From JAKVAV01 sp964651785 (GTDB lineage: Bacteria > Bacteroidota > Bacteroidia > Flavobacteriales_D > Cryomorphaceae): a stretch of DNA of 64,000 nucleotides. Numbering within the stretch: position 1 is the first letter of the stretch; every line of letters begins with the position of its first letter. The notes beneath the pieces were generated by a model. It worked only from the letters and a program-made list of their open reading frames with translations, did no database searches and was not told the DNA's origin. The stretch covers positions 37,491-101,490 of the forward strand of contig CAZYWJ010000004.1 of assembly GCA_964651785.1 (NCBI GenBank), given 5' to 3'. This document shows, piece after piece, positions 1-9,699 of this stretch. The translations under genes and the position numbers were made by a program.

Positions 1-771
1 GCGGGATCATTTTTTTCAATTGCAGGGGCTTGCGCTTTTACAGGAATTTCCATCAATTACGAATTGGCGGGCTTTGCCTTTTTCGCCGCTTTATTCACCT
101 ATAATTTCCAACGTCGCATAGGCGACTTACACCACGACCAAAGTTTTTCAAAAACCACCTCCACCATGATGGTGGTCGGAGTTCTCGGGATGTTTTACCT
201 GTTCTTTCGGTTGGAGTTCTTTCAGCTGGGATGGTTGGCTGCATCCGGACTTATTTCGCTTGCCTATGCTTTTCCATTTATACCATCGTCTAAAGGAAAG
301 CTAAGTTTGCGGCTGATTCCCGGGCTTAAGCTTTGGGCCATCGTTTTTGTTTGGAGTATTTCCTGTGCCATTCTCCCTCTTTTGGGAAATGGATTCGAAA
401 TGAGGTTGATTTTGCTTTTCACTCTGTTGCAAGCGAGTTTTGTAACCGCTCTTACCATTCCTTTTGATATTCGTGATCTACCGGTTGACTATCCTTTCCA
501 AAAAACCTTACCCCAAGTTTTCGGAATCAAAACGTCAAAAAAAATAGCACTTGCTTTCTTAGGGCTATCGGCAGCCGCAAGTTATGGCGCGTTTAATTTG
601 GGAATGGCCGGTCTTGAATTGATCCTCCTTCATATTATGGTCTTGACCATCTCTGCAATTCTGGTTTATAAAGCCGGAACCGAAAGTCACCGGCTCTTTT
701 TTACCATCGCTATTGATGGAATGCTGATTTTGCAAGGAGCCCTATTTATCCTGGCCGAATATTACATCTAG
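1..771 (+). CDS. UbiA-like prenyltransferase-family membrane protein (5' partial)
   Basis: The frame is open from the first base of the window, so the gene starts upstream; 256 residues are visible. It is a very hydrophobic polytopic membrane protein with about seven membrane segments. The arrangement resembles the Bacteroidetes UbiA-like family: an aromatic segment ending in YNFQRRIGDL, and a later acidic loop FDIRDLPVD that matches the second aspartate-rich motif of UbiA prenyltransferases. The first aspartate motif is degenerate here, so activity on a prenyl diphosphate is not assured. Its 3' end overlaps the 3' end of the convergent hemL by 30 bases. Substrate is unknown; UbiA membership is by motif and topology only. 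Confidence 0.6.
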   Translation, partial: AGSFFSIAGACAFTGISINYELAGFAFFAALFTYNFQRRIGDLHHDQSFSKTTSTMMVVGVLGMFYLFFRLEFFQLGWLAASGLISLAYAFPFIPSSKGKLSLRLIPGLKLWAIVFVWSISCAILPLLGNGFEMRLILLFTLLQASFVTALTIPFDIRDLPVDYPFQKTLPQVFGIKTSKKIALAFLGLSAAASYGAFNLGMAGLELILLHIMVLTISAILVYKAGTESHRLFFTIAIDGMLILQGALFILAEYYI

Positions 772-2043
772 CGCTTCTTTCATTGCCGTAGCTCCTTTTT
801 GTAAATCTGCCTCGCTATGAGCTCGCGATACAAAGCCTACCTCAAAGCCCGACGGCCCGATGTAGACTCCTCTTTCGAGCAGCTCATGGTGGAAAGCTTT
901 GAAATGGCTCATTCCCGAATTTTCAACCTCAGAACTTGAAGTAATTTCTTTTTTATCGGTAAAGGCTACCCAGAAAATCGAACCGATATGAAAAATCTTA
1001 AAGGGATACTTTTTTTCTGACGCGAATTGATTGACATCTTGAGTGAATGAACCCGTTTTTTCAGCCAGTTCTTCGTAAAAACCGGGTTTCAAGCAGGCTT
1101 GAATCTGAGCTTTTCCCGCCGCCATGGCTACCGGGTTTCCGCTCAAAGTTCCCGCTTGGTATACAGGGCCCTCGGGTGCCACGTGAGCCATTATTTTATC
1201 AGATGCGCCGTAAGCACCTACCGGTAGTCCGCCACCGATTATTTTTCCGAAAGCTATCAAGTCGGGCTGTATGCCGTAGAGCCCTGCAGCTCCTTCGAAA
1301 CCTACGCGAAATCCCGAAATGACTTCATCAAAAAAGAGCGGAATGTCTTCGCGATCGCACACATCTCGTAAGAATTGTAGGAAGTCTTTTCCCTGTAAGA
1401 GCAAACCATTGTTTGCCGGAATAGGCTCAAGAGCTATGCAGGCAATGTCACCTTTGAATTTCCTCACCGCTTCTTCGACGGCTTCTTTATTGTGAAGAGG
1501 TAATACAATGGTTTCTTTGGTGTAGGCTTCGGGTACTCCCGCCGAGCTGGATGTTCCTAAAGTGGCCAAGCCGCTGCCTGCTTTCACCAAAAGGGCATCC
1601 ACATGGCCGTGGTAGCACCCTTCAAATTTGATGATTTTATTTCGGCCTGTATAGCCGCGTGCCAAGCGTATGGCCGACATGGCTGCTTCGGTTCCCGAAT
1701 TTACAAACCTGATCTTCTCAATATATCTGTGATTACTAATGATCAGCTCTGCCAGCTCATTTTCAAGTCTGGTCGGAGCGCCAAATGAGGTGCCGTTTTT
1801 AACCGTTTCAGATACGGCCGCGATTACCTCGTCGGGGGCATGACCCAAGATGAGCGGCCCGTAGGAGCAGCAAAAGTCGATGAACTCATTCCCATCGGCA
1901 TCTTTTATTTTGCTTCCCTTGGCGCTATCGATGAAAAGTGGATTTCCGCCTACGGCTTTAAATGCCCGAACGGGACTGTTTACTCCCCCCGGAAACAAGG
2001 TTTTCGCTTTCTCAAATAATTTGGCGGATTCTTCTCTTTTCAT
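742..2043 (-). CDS. hemL: Glutamate-1-semialdehyde 2,1-aminomutase
   Basis: A class III PLP aminotransferase-fold enzyme of 433 residues, full length for HemL. It converts glutamate-1-semialdehyde to 5-aminolevulinate in the C5 route to haem. Visible family motifs are the N-terminal FPGGVNSPVRAF, the PLP-site acidic motif FFDEVISGFRVG and the Schiff-base lysine in LIAFGKIIGGGLPVGAYG near residue 267. The ATG at 2043 gives the standard N-terminus. It is divergent from kynU, and hemH lies about 25 kb away in the same window. A perfect -7 match on the minus strand (2094-2101) lies just upstream. Confidence 0.95.
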   Translation of the reverse strand: MKREESAKLFEKAKTLFPGGVNSPVRAFKAVGGNPLFIDSAKGSKIKDADGNEFIDFCCSYGPLILGHAPDEVIAAVSETVKNGTSFGAPTRLENELAELIISNHRYIEKIRFVNSGTEAAMSAIRLARGYTGRNKIIKFEGCYHGHVDALLVKAGSGLATLGTSSSAGVPEAYTKETIVLPLHNKEAVEEAVRKFKGDIACIALEPIPANNGLLLQGKDFLQFLRDVCDREDIPLFFDEVISGFRVGFEGAAGLYGIQPDLIAFGKIIGGGLPVGAYGASDKIMAHVAPEGPVYQAGTLSGNPVAMAAGKAQIQACLKPGFYEELAEKTGSFTQDVNQFASEKKYPFKIFHIGSIFWVAFTDKKEITSSSEVENSGMSHFKAFHHELLERGVYIGPSGFEVGFVSRAHSEADLQKGATAMKEALDVIFGQDK

Positions 2044-2058
2044 ATCAGTTCGTCAGTT

Positions 2059-2090
2059 TTTTGGTCGGTTTGGCGAATGACCTTAATTTG
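2059..2090 (+). promoter_or_regulatory. Candidate Bacteroidetes-type promoter for kynU-kmo
   Basis: TTTTG at 2059-2063, a 19-base spacer, then TTAATTTG at 2083-2090 (one mismatch to TAnnTTTG). The implied transcript start, near 2096, is 20 bases before the ATG at 2116. It lies downstream of the in-frame ATG at 2077, which argues for the 2116 start. Predicted only. Confidence 0.5.
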
Positions 2091-2093
2091 CGG

Positions 2094-2101
2094 CAAATTT
2101 A
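2094..2101 (-). promoter_or_regulatory. Candidate -7 element for hemL
   Basis: On the minus strand the bases read TAAATTTG, an exact TAnnTTTG match, about 50 bases upstream of the hemL start. No clear -33 TTG is seen at the right distance. It sits 3 bases from the opposing kynU -7 element. Confidence 0.35.
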
Positions 2102-2115
2102 ATGCTTCACGCGAC

Positions 2116-3396
2116 ATGAACCATTTGCAGGAAAAAGCGCGAAAACTGGATAGTCAGGATGAACTGTCTTCCTTTCGCGATGCCTTCCATCTACCCAAAC
2201 ACGAGTCGGGCCGTACTGTTTACTTCACGGGAAACAGCTTAGGGCTGCAGCCAAAAAAAGTAAGGGAAATTTTGAATGAAGAACTCGATGATTGGGCAGA
2301 TTTTGGCGTAGAAGGTCATTTTGATGCGCGTCGTCCCTGGGTGAGTTATCACGAACGCTTGATGAAGCCCGCCGCTGAAATCGTTGGCGCTAAGCCAAGC
2401 GAAGTGGTGCACATGAATGGACTTACGGTGAATCTTCATCTCTTAATGGTGAGTTTCTATCGGCCTTCCGGCAAACGGTACAAAATCATTTGCGAAGCCA
2501 AAGCTTTTCCCAGCGATCAATATGCATTAGAATCTCAGGTGAAATTTCACGGATACAGTCCCGATGAGGCTATCGTGGAAGTTGGTCCTCGCGAGGGAGA
2601 ACATTTAATTCGAGAAAAAGATATTCTCTCAGCCATCGAAGAACACGCAGATGAGCTGGCCTTGGTTTTTTGGGGCGGAGTAAATTACTATTCAGGGCAG
2701 TTTTTTGACTTGAAGTCAATCGCCGAAGCAGGCCATAAAGCGGGAGCCGTAGTAGGTTATGATTTGGCCCATGCCGCGGGAAACGTGCCGCTTCATCTCC
2801 ATGATTGGAATGTGGACTTTGCCGCTTGGTGTACCTATAAATATCTCAACTCGGGTCCGGGATCGGTGTCGGGCGTGTTCGTTCACGAAAAGCATGCAGA
2901 GAATTTCGATCTGCCTCGATTTGCCGGTTGGTGGGGACACGATAAGGAAGCGCGGTTCAAAATGGATAAAGGCTTCAAGCCAATGGCGGGTGCCGAAGGA
3001 TGGCAGTTGAGCAACGAGCCGATTTTTGTCATGGCGCCTCATTTGGTTTCGCTGGATCTTTTTCAAAAAGCCGGATTCGATCGCTTGCGCGAAAAAAGCA
3101 TTGCACTCACGGCATTTCTCCAAGAAGTTATCGAAGCTGTTGCTGACGAGCACGATGCGGATATTGAAATCATCACACCGAAGGAAACCGAGCGCAGAGG
3201 GTGCCAACTTAGTCTTTTGGCTCATGGTCGGGGAAAAGAATTATTCAACTTTTTGCAAGCCAAGGGTGTTTTTGCAGATTGGCGGGAGCCGAATGTGATT
3301 CGCATCGCTCCGGTACCGCTTTACAACAGTTTTGCCGATGCCTTCGAATTCGGAAGAATTCTAAGTTTGGCTTATTCAAAAGAACATACAGCATGA
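2116..3396 (+). CDS. kynU: Kynureninase
   Basis: A PLP-dependent fold-type I hydrolase of 426 residues. It cleaves kynurenine or 3-hydroxykynurenine to anthranilate or 3-hydroxyanthranilate plus alanine. Diagnostic stretches are YFTGNSLGLQPK near the N-terminus and the PLP lysine in WCTYKYLNSGPG, followed by GWWGHD and WQLSNEP. I place the start at the ATG at 2116 (MNHLQEK) rather than 2077, because the likely promoter lies between them and the shorter form matches family length. Its TGA overlaps the ATG of kmo (ATGA), so the two are translationally coupled. With kmo it supports the kynurenine route from tryptophan toward NAD. Confidence 0.95.
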   Translation: MNHLQEKARKLDSQDELSSFRDAFHLPKHESGRTVYFTGNSLGLQPKKVREILNEELDDWADFGVEGHFDARRPWVSYHERLMKPAAEIVGAKPSEVVHMNGLTVNLHLLMVSFYRPSGKRYKIICEAKAFPSDQYALESQVKFHGYSPDEAIVEVGPREGEHLIREKDILSAIEEHADELALVFWGGVNYYSGQFFDLKSIAEAGHKAGAVVGYDLAHAAGNVPLHLHDWNVDFAAWCTYKYLNSGPGSVSGVFVHEKHAENFDLPRFAGWWGHDKEARFKMDKGFKPMAGAEGWQLSNEPIFVMAPHLVSLDLFQKAGFDRLREKSIALTAFLQEVIEAVADEHDADIEIITPKETERRGCQLSLLAHGRGKELFNFLQAKGVFADWREPNVIRIAPVPLYNSFADAFEFGRILSLAYSKEHTA

Positions 3397-4733
3397 AAAC
3401 AGCATTGGTAATAGGTGGCGGGCTGGTAGGCTCGCTTCATGCCGCTAATTTGGCAAAGCGCGGCCTTAAGGTGAAGTTGATCGAAAGGCGACCTGACTTG
3501 AGAAATGTAGAGCTCCAAGCAGGAAAATCAATCAACTTGGCGTTGAGTACTCGGGGTTGGAAAGCTTTGGAAATGATCGGCGTGGCCGATAAGGTTCGAA
3601 AAATAGCCATACCGATGTACGGAAGACGAATTCACGACACCGAAGGAAATGTAAGTTTTCAACCGTACGGTAAAGAAGGTCAGGCCATTTATTCGGTTTC
3701 CCGAGGAGAGCTCAATTCCGTTTTGCTCGATGCTGCTGAATCCTATGAGAACTTAGAGATTCGCTTTAACTGCAAATGCACGGGTGTAAACTTTGAAGAA
3801 AGCGTGGCGAGTTTTCACGATGCTGAATCGGGCGAAGAATTTGATGTTAAAGCCGATTTGATTTTCGGAACGGATGGCGCTTTTTCGGCCGTTAGAGCCG
3901 ACATGCAGAAAACGTCGAGATTCAACTATCAGCAGGAGTTTATTTCTCACGGTTACCGTGAATTATTATTGCCGGCAGGCGAAGGAAATAGCTTCCAGAT
4001 GGACAAGAATGCCTTGCACATATGGCCGAGAGGAGGCTATATGCTCATTGCCTTACCAAATCCCGACGGGAGTTTTACCTGCACCCTCTTCATGCCTTAC
4101 GAGGGAGAAAATTCTTTCGAAAAGTTAAATAGTGATTCGGCAATCGATAGCTTCTTCAAACAACGGTTTCCTGATTTTTATGAGATGTTGCCCGATTTGG
4201 TAGCTGATTACAAAAGCCATCCGCTTTCTGATTTGGTGATCATCAGATGCTATCCTTGGGTAAAGGAGAATACCTGCATCATGGGCGATGCGAGTCATGC
4301 CATCGTTCCGTTTTACGGTCAAGGAATGAATTCGGGGTTTGAGGATTGCTCGGTGATGGATGAATTGCTCGAAAAGAATAATGGCAATTGGTCGGATACT
4401 CTGAACGCCTTTCAGAAAATGAGAAAGCCCGATGCCGACGCCATAGCTGAGCTCGCTATGCGAAATTACGTTGAAATGCGCGACTCGGTGGCCGACCCCG
4501 ATTTTATTCTGAGAAAGAAAATTGAAGCCAAACTCCACGAGAAGCACGGGGATAAATGGATACCGCTTTATTCTCAGGTTACATTCAGCCATATTCGCTA
4601 CAGCGAAGCGCTGAAAGAAGGAAAAAGGCAAGACCGCATAATGGAGCAGGTGATGAACAGACCGAACATAGAATCAGTTTGGGATTCGCCTGAGGTTGAA
4701 AGCAAAGCGCTCGAGCTGGCAAATATTCCGTAA
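3393..4733 (+). CDS. kmo: Kynurenine 3-monooxygenase
   Basis: An FAD-dependent aromatic hydroxylase of 446 residues that converts L-kynurenine to 3-hydroxykynurenine. The N-terminal dinucleotide fold GGGLVGSLHAANLAKRG and the second FAD motif GDASHAIVPFYGQGMNSGFE are intact, the latter being characteristic of KMO. The ATG at 3393 overlaps the kynU stop by four bases, and the dinucleotide motif begins just after it. The operon makes 3-hydroxyanthranilate; the preceding dioxygenase and the following 3-HAO step are not in the window. No terminator is obvious after it. Confidence 0.95.
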   Translation: MKTALVIGGGLVGSLHAANLAKRGLKVKLIERRPDLRNVELQAGKSINLALSTRGWKALEMIGVADKVRKIAIPMYGRRIHDTEGNVSFQPYGKEGQAIYSVSRGELNSVLLDAAESYENLEIRFNCKCTGVNFEESVASFHDAESGEEFDVKADLIFGTDGAFSAVRADMQKTSRFNYQQEFISHGYRELLLPAGEGNSFQMDKNALHIWPRGGYMLIALPNPDGSFTCTLFMPYEGENSFEKLNSDSAIDSFFKQRFPDFYEMLPDLVADYKSHPLSDLVIIRCYPWVKENTCIMGDASHAIVPFYGQGMNSGFEDCSVMDELLEKNNGNWSDTLNAFQKMRKPDADAIAELAMRNYVEMRDSVADPDFILRKKIEAKLHEKHGDKWIPLYSQVTFSHIRYSEALKEGKRQDRIMEQVMNRPNIESVWDSPEVESKALELANIP

Positions 4734-4799
4734 CTTTCGTGAGGTGACGGCGTATGGGAAAATTAACCCCCTTGCACATTAATATTACCTGCTCATAAT

Positions 4800-5630
4800 A
4801 TGTTACGACCGTTCATCGTATTCCTCTTTGCTATTTTGCTTTGCTCTGAATCATTCGGACAATACCACCACCGTGGTTACAACGACGTGTTTCCTTCTTA
4901 CGGAAATTTCGAGAGGAGAGGTTGGATTTTCAGTCCGGCATTAACATACATGATGCCGCAACTCAAAGATCCTTCAGAGCGTGTATACTTTCGGGGCGGA
5001 GAAGCTTATGACATAGCTTACAATCCAAGCGGTAGAATGGGAGTCGGATTGGAAGTAGGACGTTTTCATTTGATTGATAACTCCAATCTAATTTCTCATT
5101 TGCAGTTGAACATGGGGCTCAAAGTTTTAAGAGGAGTTGAGCGATTCGAAGCCTCCCTCGTTACAGAAAATAGTTCGCGAGCAGACATTCTGAAAAATGA
5201 AGGTGCATTCAGCCATTCGTACGCGACTATGAGCTTCATCGCATCGAATATTATGCAATTCAACCGAACGGGCTTCGTGCAGAATTCGTTAGGTATTAAC
5301 GGAGACTACCGCATTGCTGCGGCCACGACTTATAATAATAATGGTTTGCCTATCGATTTGGCCACCCCGTCGCGATTTATTTTTCAGGCAAATTACTCCT
5401 TAGGTGTAGGATTCAGATTAACCGGAAATATTCTTATCGTCCCTACTATTGAAACACCTATCGTTAACATTTATGAGTACGATGATTTAAAGTCGACGTT
5501 AAAGATTTTCAACACGCGCTATCGACCATTCATCCTCCGAGTGAGCGTCTACATGCTCGATAACAAGAAAGACAGAAAATGTCCGAGCAAGAAAGTGAAG
5601 CGTAAGAGCGTAGAAAAATTGTTTAAGTAA
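4800..5630 (+). CDS. Secreted outer-membrane-like protein, unknown function
   Basis: A 276-residue protein with a clear signal peptide (hydrophobic residues 4-17, then SFGQ cleavage). The remainder alternates polar and hydrophobic residues with many Tyr, Phe, Asn and Gly, as in small beta-barrel or porin-like proteins of Bacteroidetes. The C-terminus is lysine-rich (KKDRKCPSKKVKRKSVEK), which is unusual for a barrel that would end in an aromatic residue. I do not recognise a named family. It follows kmo by 66 bases and converges with the hydrolase gene at 5643. Confidence 0.6.
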   Translation: MLRPFIVFLFAILLCSESFGQYHHRGYNDVFPSYGNFERRGWIFSPALTYMMPQLKDPSERVYFRGGEAYDIAYNPSGRMGVGLEVGRFHLIDNSNLISHLQLNMGLKVLRGVERFEASLVTENSSRADILKNEGAFSHSYATMSFIASNIMQFNRTGFVQNSLGINGDYRIAAATTYNNNGLPIDLATPSRFIFQANYSLGVGFRLTGNILIVPTIETPIVNIYEYDDLKSTLKIFNTRYRPFILRVSVYMLDNKKDRKCPSKKVKRKSVEKLFK

Positions 5631-5642
5631 TTTTGTGACACT

Positions 5643-6281
5643 CTAAAGTCCGCGTAAAAACGGATTTGAGCTTTTTTCCTCACCTATAGAGGTATCTTCC
5701 ATATGTCCGGCATACACTGCAGTATCGTCAGGTAGTACAATAATCTCATTTGCAATGGAGCGCATAAGCCGATCCATATTGCCGCCGGGCAAATCCGTTC
5801 GGCCGATGCTTTGTCGAAATAAGACATCCCCCGAAATGAGAGTTTTATTGTTTTCGCTGTAAAAAGCGACATGCCCCGGCGAATGCCCCGGCACAAACAG
5901 AATTTTCAATAGCTCTTCGCCCAGTTTGATTTCTTCAGAATCATAGAATTCGGCCTTCGGCGAAGGGGAATAATTGAGACCATACATCTCTGCAACACGA
6001 GGCACCGAATCCAATACAATTTCTTCTTGCGGATGGATCATGGGCTTCAAGCCGTATGTCCTGTGAATAAATTCGTTGCCGAAAACGTGATCGATATGAC
6101 AATGAGTATTTAGAAGAAGTTTAGGCTTCAAGCCTTTTTCTTCGATGGCTTTTTTCAAAATTTCCTCTTCACGATTATCATAACAGCCGGGATCTATAAT
6201 GGCGCAATCTCCGTTTTCCGTACTTAACAAATAAGTGTTTTCCTGAAAGGGATTAAAAGTAAATTTGAAAACTTCGAGCAT
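5643..6281 (-). CDS. Metallo-beta-lactamase-fold hydrolase (glyoxalase II-like)
   Basis: A 212-residue cytoplasmic protein of the MBL superfamily. Metal ligands are visible in order: HCHIDH near residue 60, GHSPGHVAFY, SGDVLFRQSIGRTDLPGG and the late YAGH. The spacing and short length match the GloB-like/YcbL group that hydrolyses thioesters such as S-lactoylglutathione. The substrate cannot be read from sequence, so a gloB symbol is not given. The 3' end faces the preceding gene with a 12-base gap and no strong hairpin. Confidence 0.88.
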   Translation of the reverse strand: MLEVFKFTFNPFQENTYLLSTENGDCAIIDPGCYDNREEEILKKAIEEKGLKPKLLLNTHCHIDHVFGNEFIHRTYGLKPMIHPQEEIVLDSVPRVAEMYGLNYSPSPKAEFYDSEEIKLGEELLKILFVPGHSPGHVAFYSENNKTLISGDVLFRQSIGRTDLPGGNMDRLMRSIANEIIVLPDDTAVYAGHMEDTSIGEEKSSNPFLRGL

Positions 6282-6402
6282 GAGTTGTTGTTTATTTGCG
6301 AATGTAGGGAATTCGGCTTGTTGGCTGTTTTATTGGGGTAGCGATATTTTGAGATTTCCAAGGAAATAATCACACGCTCTTTTAGTTATCTTTATTGATT
6401 CA

Positions 6403-9400
6403 ATGACATTATCCACCCGACATGTTTTTTTGGCCTTGGCCATGCTTTTCTTAGCAATGGGTTCAAACGGCCAATTTTATCAGGGTTCTTATCAAGAGTT
6501 CGGAAAGAACAGGGTTCAGTATAAAGACTTTTTGTGGCAGCAGTATCGATTTAAAGAATTTGATACCTATTTCTACGAAGGCGGTCAGCAGCTGGCCGAA
6601 TTTACCAGCAAGGTCGCTGCCAAAAACATTCATTCGCTGGAAGAGGTCTTCGATTATCCCGTGCGAGATAAGCTACAGTTTATCGTATATAACTCACACA
6701 CCGACTTTAAACAGAGTAACATCGGGATAAATGGCGAGCCCGAGCAAAACATCGGGGGAACTACTCAAATTGTCGGCTCTAAAGTCTTCGTTTATTTCGA
6801 AGGCGACTACATTAAGTTTGAGCAAAACATACGAAAAGGAATAGCTCGTGTACTGATTAACAACCGCCTCTACGGGGGTAATTGGCGAGATGTAATCAAA
6901 TCTTCCACCTTACTCAATCTGCCGGACTGGTATATAGAGGGATTGATACTTTACGCTTCTCAGTCAATTGATGATGATGCTGAAAATATCATCAGAAACG
7001 ATGTGATGTCAGGCGCTTATGAAAAGCTCAATCGTTTGGAAGGGCGAAATGCGGCTTTTGCAGGATATGCGCTATGGTCATACATTGCTGATACCTACGG
7101 AGAAAATATCATCCCGAATATTCTTTACATGAGTGGAGTTAGTCGGAATGTAGAAAGCGGTTTTCTCTTCGTTTTAGGAAAATCACTGGATACGATCACC
7201 AAAGAATTTATTGCTTATTACCGAGGTGAGTACGGCTCTATGTCTCTGACCAAAGAGCCTATTGGCTTAAACCAACTGGATATAAAGACTAAAGATGATC
7301 GAGTTTATACAACATATAAGGTAAGCCCCGACGGACGGTATGCTGTTTATGTAAGCAATATTTTAGGACAGTATCGCCTATATCTCTACGATATCCTTAC
7401 CGGAAAAAGGAAGAAAATACTCAAAGCCGAACACAAGCTATTACGAATTCCCGACTTTAGTTTTCCCGTGGTGGCCTGGCATCCGTCGTCAGGTGCTTTT
7501 ACTTATGCCAGAGAGTGGCGAGGCGAGCTGAAGTTATGTACTTACAATTTGGATGATGGCAAAACCACCGAGCGAAGTGTGTTTATCTTGGACGAGATTC
7601 TTTCGATGGAATACAGCCCTAACGGACAGCAGCTTATTCTTTCGGCGGTAGACAATGGTCAAACGGATCTCTACCTTTATTACAATATCGGGAACAGACA
7701 GGAGAAACTGACGGATGACATTTATGGTGATTTTGACCCTAGTTTTTCCAAAGATGGCAATCGAATCATTTTTACTTCGAATCGTCCCGATGATACGTTA
7801 AGGACCAAGCCTCAGCCGATTGAATTAAGTCGAAACAGAGATGTCTTTGCTTTCAATCTGAAGTCGAGATCGCCCTTCTTGGAACGCATCACCAACACAC
7901 CTGATCTGATCGAGAAAGATCCGTATCAATATGAAGGCAGGAAATATACTTTTCTCGCCGATTATGAGGGTTCGGTCAATCGATATGTTGCCGTTTATGA
8001 TAGTGCGGTCAGTAGGATAGATACGACCATTCACTACCGCTTTTTTACAGTGGCCGAACCACTTACCAATTATGCATCGGATCTTTTGGACTATACCGTT
8101 CATACCGGTACAGGTGAGTTTAGCGTGTTTACTTATGCAGATAATGATTATAGGTTTTATCACGGAAATATTTCGAAGGACGGAGAGGCCGCTCAAATAA
8201 TTCCTGAAGAATCAGAAGAAGGAACAGGCAGTGAAGGAACCTTTAGTCGGCCGAGACGAACGAAAGAATTGGAAGAGGCCGAGATAATTTATTTGCCGGA
8301 CGAAGAGGGTGATGAATCTGAAATTGATATTGACAATTATCGATTTGAAGGAGAGCCCGATTACTCATACGAACGAGAAACCATTACTTTGAAAGAGATT
8401 CCGTCGGCTAAAGAAGAGTACCGCCCGGCGGAGCAAGGTTACACTGTTTTGGATACGATGGATCTACCCGGTGCGAGAAACTACAATTTGAATTTCACCA
8501 CTGATGAAGTGCTTGTTCAGCTCGATAATACATTTATGTCGGAGTTTTATCGGCCACTTTCAGGTACCGACGCACTGAGCCCCGGGTTGAGTGGTATGTC
8601 CAAATGGGGTGTGAGCGACCTTTTCGAAGATTATAAAATCGTTGGCGGTTTCCGATTAGCAGGGAATTTTTCGAATAATGATTTTATGCTAATGGGTGAA
8701 GACTTGTCTCGAAGAGTCGATAGAAGGTTGATGTTGTTGCGTCAACAGGCGCGTTATACTGATGGATTTTCTTTGGTTGAAACGGTAGGGTACACCGCGG
8801 CATATCGGCTTAGCTATCCCGTAAATGAAGTTTTCAGTATCAGAGGATCTGCTAAATACAATTTCGAAGAAGGAATTCTGCTGGGCACGGATGCTACAAG
8901 TATGCAGCAACCCAATTTGCAGTTTCACTTCACGGGCTTGTTGGGTGAAGTCGTTTTTGATAACACTCTTCCGATGGGACTGAATTTGCGCCGAGGTATG
9001 AGATGGAAAGCCTGGGGTGAGTACTATATGGATCCGACTAACACGGACAGAACGCTTATTACCGTAGGAATTGATTGGAGAAATTACCTTAAAATTCACC
9101 GAAATCTCATACTGGCAAACCGTCTGGGGTGGTCTACTTCGCTAGGCGCTGAGCGTGTAGCTTTTTTCTTGGGTTCAGTAGATAATGTGATGAATCCCAG
9201 GGTGGATAATTCCTTACCCCTTGATCCTGAGCAGAATTTTCAATACCAGACCAGAGGAGCGCCCATGCGTGGTTTCTTTGCGAATGCTCGTAACGGAAAT
9301 AGTTTTGCCGTGTTAAATAATGAGTTGCGATGGCCTGTCTTCAGCTATTTTTATCAAAAGCCATTAAAAAGTGACTTCTTAGAAAATTTTCAAATACTCG

Positions 9401-9657
9401 GTTTTTTCGATGTTGGTTCTGCTTGGACAGGGCCTACCCCGTATTCAAAAGAAAATTCGTTCAACAATACCGTTATTGAATCGGGAAATGTAACTATCGA
9501 AATTGAAAATAATCGTGACCCGGTAGTTTACGGTTATGGTTTCGGTTTGCGCAGTAAGTTACTCGGCTACTTCATCAGAGCTGATTGGGCATGGGGTGTA
9601 GACGATGGTATAACTCTCGACAGAGTATTTTACATTTCTTTAGCTTTGGACTTTTAG
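6403..9657 (+). CDS. Large secreted beta-propeller / outer-membrane beta-barrel protein
   Basis: A 1084-residue exported protein with a signal peptide ending near GSNGQ. It seems to have three parts. Residues about 25-270 resemble the peptidase-MA-like helical N-terminus often seen before PD40 repeats, although no HExxH zinc motif is visible. Residues about 290-550 hold TolB-like PD40 propeller repeats (VSPDGRYAVYVSN, YSPNGQQLILSA, FSKDGNRIIFTSNRPDD). A very acidic linker (about 590-660) leads to a C-terminal region of aromatic alternating strands ending in FYISLALDF, as expected for an outer-membrane barrel. Role unknown; a surface or assembly protein is an inference. Confidence 0.65.
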   Translation: MTLSTRHVFLALAMLFLAMGSNGQFYQGSYQEFGKNRVQYKDFLWQQYRFKEFDTYFYEGGQQLAEFTSKVAAKNIHSLEEVFDYPVRDKLQFIVYNSHTDFKQSNIGINGEPEQNIGGTTQIVGSKVFVYFEGDYIKFEQNIRKGIARVLINNRLYGGNWRDVIKSSTLLNLPDWYIEGLILYASQSIDDDAENIIRNDVMSGAYEKLNRLEGRNAAFAGYALWSYIADTYGENIIPNILYMSGVSRNVESGFLFVLGKSLDTITKEFIAYYRGEYGSMSLTKEPIGLNQLDIKTKDDRVYTTYKVSPDGRYAVYVSNILGQYRLYLYDILTGKRKKILKAEHKLLRIPDFSFPVVAWHPSSGAFTYAREWRGELKLCTYNLDDGKTTERSVFILDEILSMEYSPNGQQLILSAVDNGQTDLYLYYNIGNRQEKLTDDIYGDFDPSFSKDGNRIIFTSNRPDDTLRTKPQPIELSRNRDVFAFNLKSRSPFLERITNTPDLIEKDPYQYEGRKYTFLADYEGSVNRYVAVYDSAVSRIDTTIHYRFFTVAEPLTNYASDLLDYTVHTGTGEFSVFTYADNDYRFYHGNISKDGEAAQIIPEESEEGTGSEGTFSRPRRTKELEEAEIIYLPDEEGDESEIDIDNYRFEGEPDYSYERETITLKEIPSAKEEYRPAEQGYTVLDTMDLPGARNYNLNFTTDEVLVQLDNTFMSEFYRPLSGTDALSPGLSGMSKWGVSDLFEDYKIVGGFRLAGNFSNNDFMLMGEDLSRRVDRRLMLLRQQARYTDGFSLVETVGYTAAYRLSYPVNEVFSIRGSAKYNFEEGILLGTDATSMQQPNLQFHFTGLLGEVVFDNTLPMGLNLRRGMRWKAWGEYYMDPTNTDRTLITVGIDWRNYLKIHRNLILANRLGWSTSLGAERVAFFLGSVDNVMNPRVDNSLPLDPEQNFQYQTRGAPMRGFFANARNGNSFAVLNNELRWPVFSYFYQKPLKSDFLENFQILGFFDVGSAWTGPTPYSKENSFNNTVIESGNVTIEIENNRDPVVYGYGFGLRSKLLGYFIRADWAWGVDDGITLDRVFYISLALDF

Positions 9658-9699
9658 TCGGCCAACCGGCCACATTTATTTCCAAAATAATTCTGCTTA

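Noticed and set aside
2716..3225. 169-residue minus-strand open frame within kynU
   Set aside because: Antisense shadow of a well-supported gene, with no family pattern or start signal.
4125..4631. 168-residue minus-strand open frame within kmo
   Set aside because: Antisense shadow of kmo with no supporting features.
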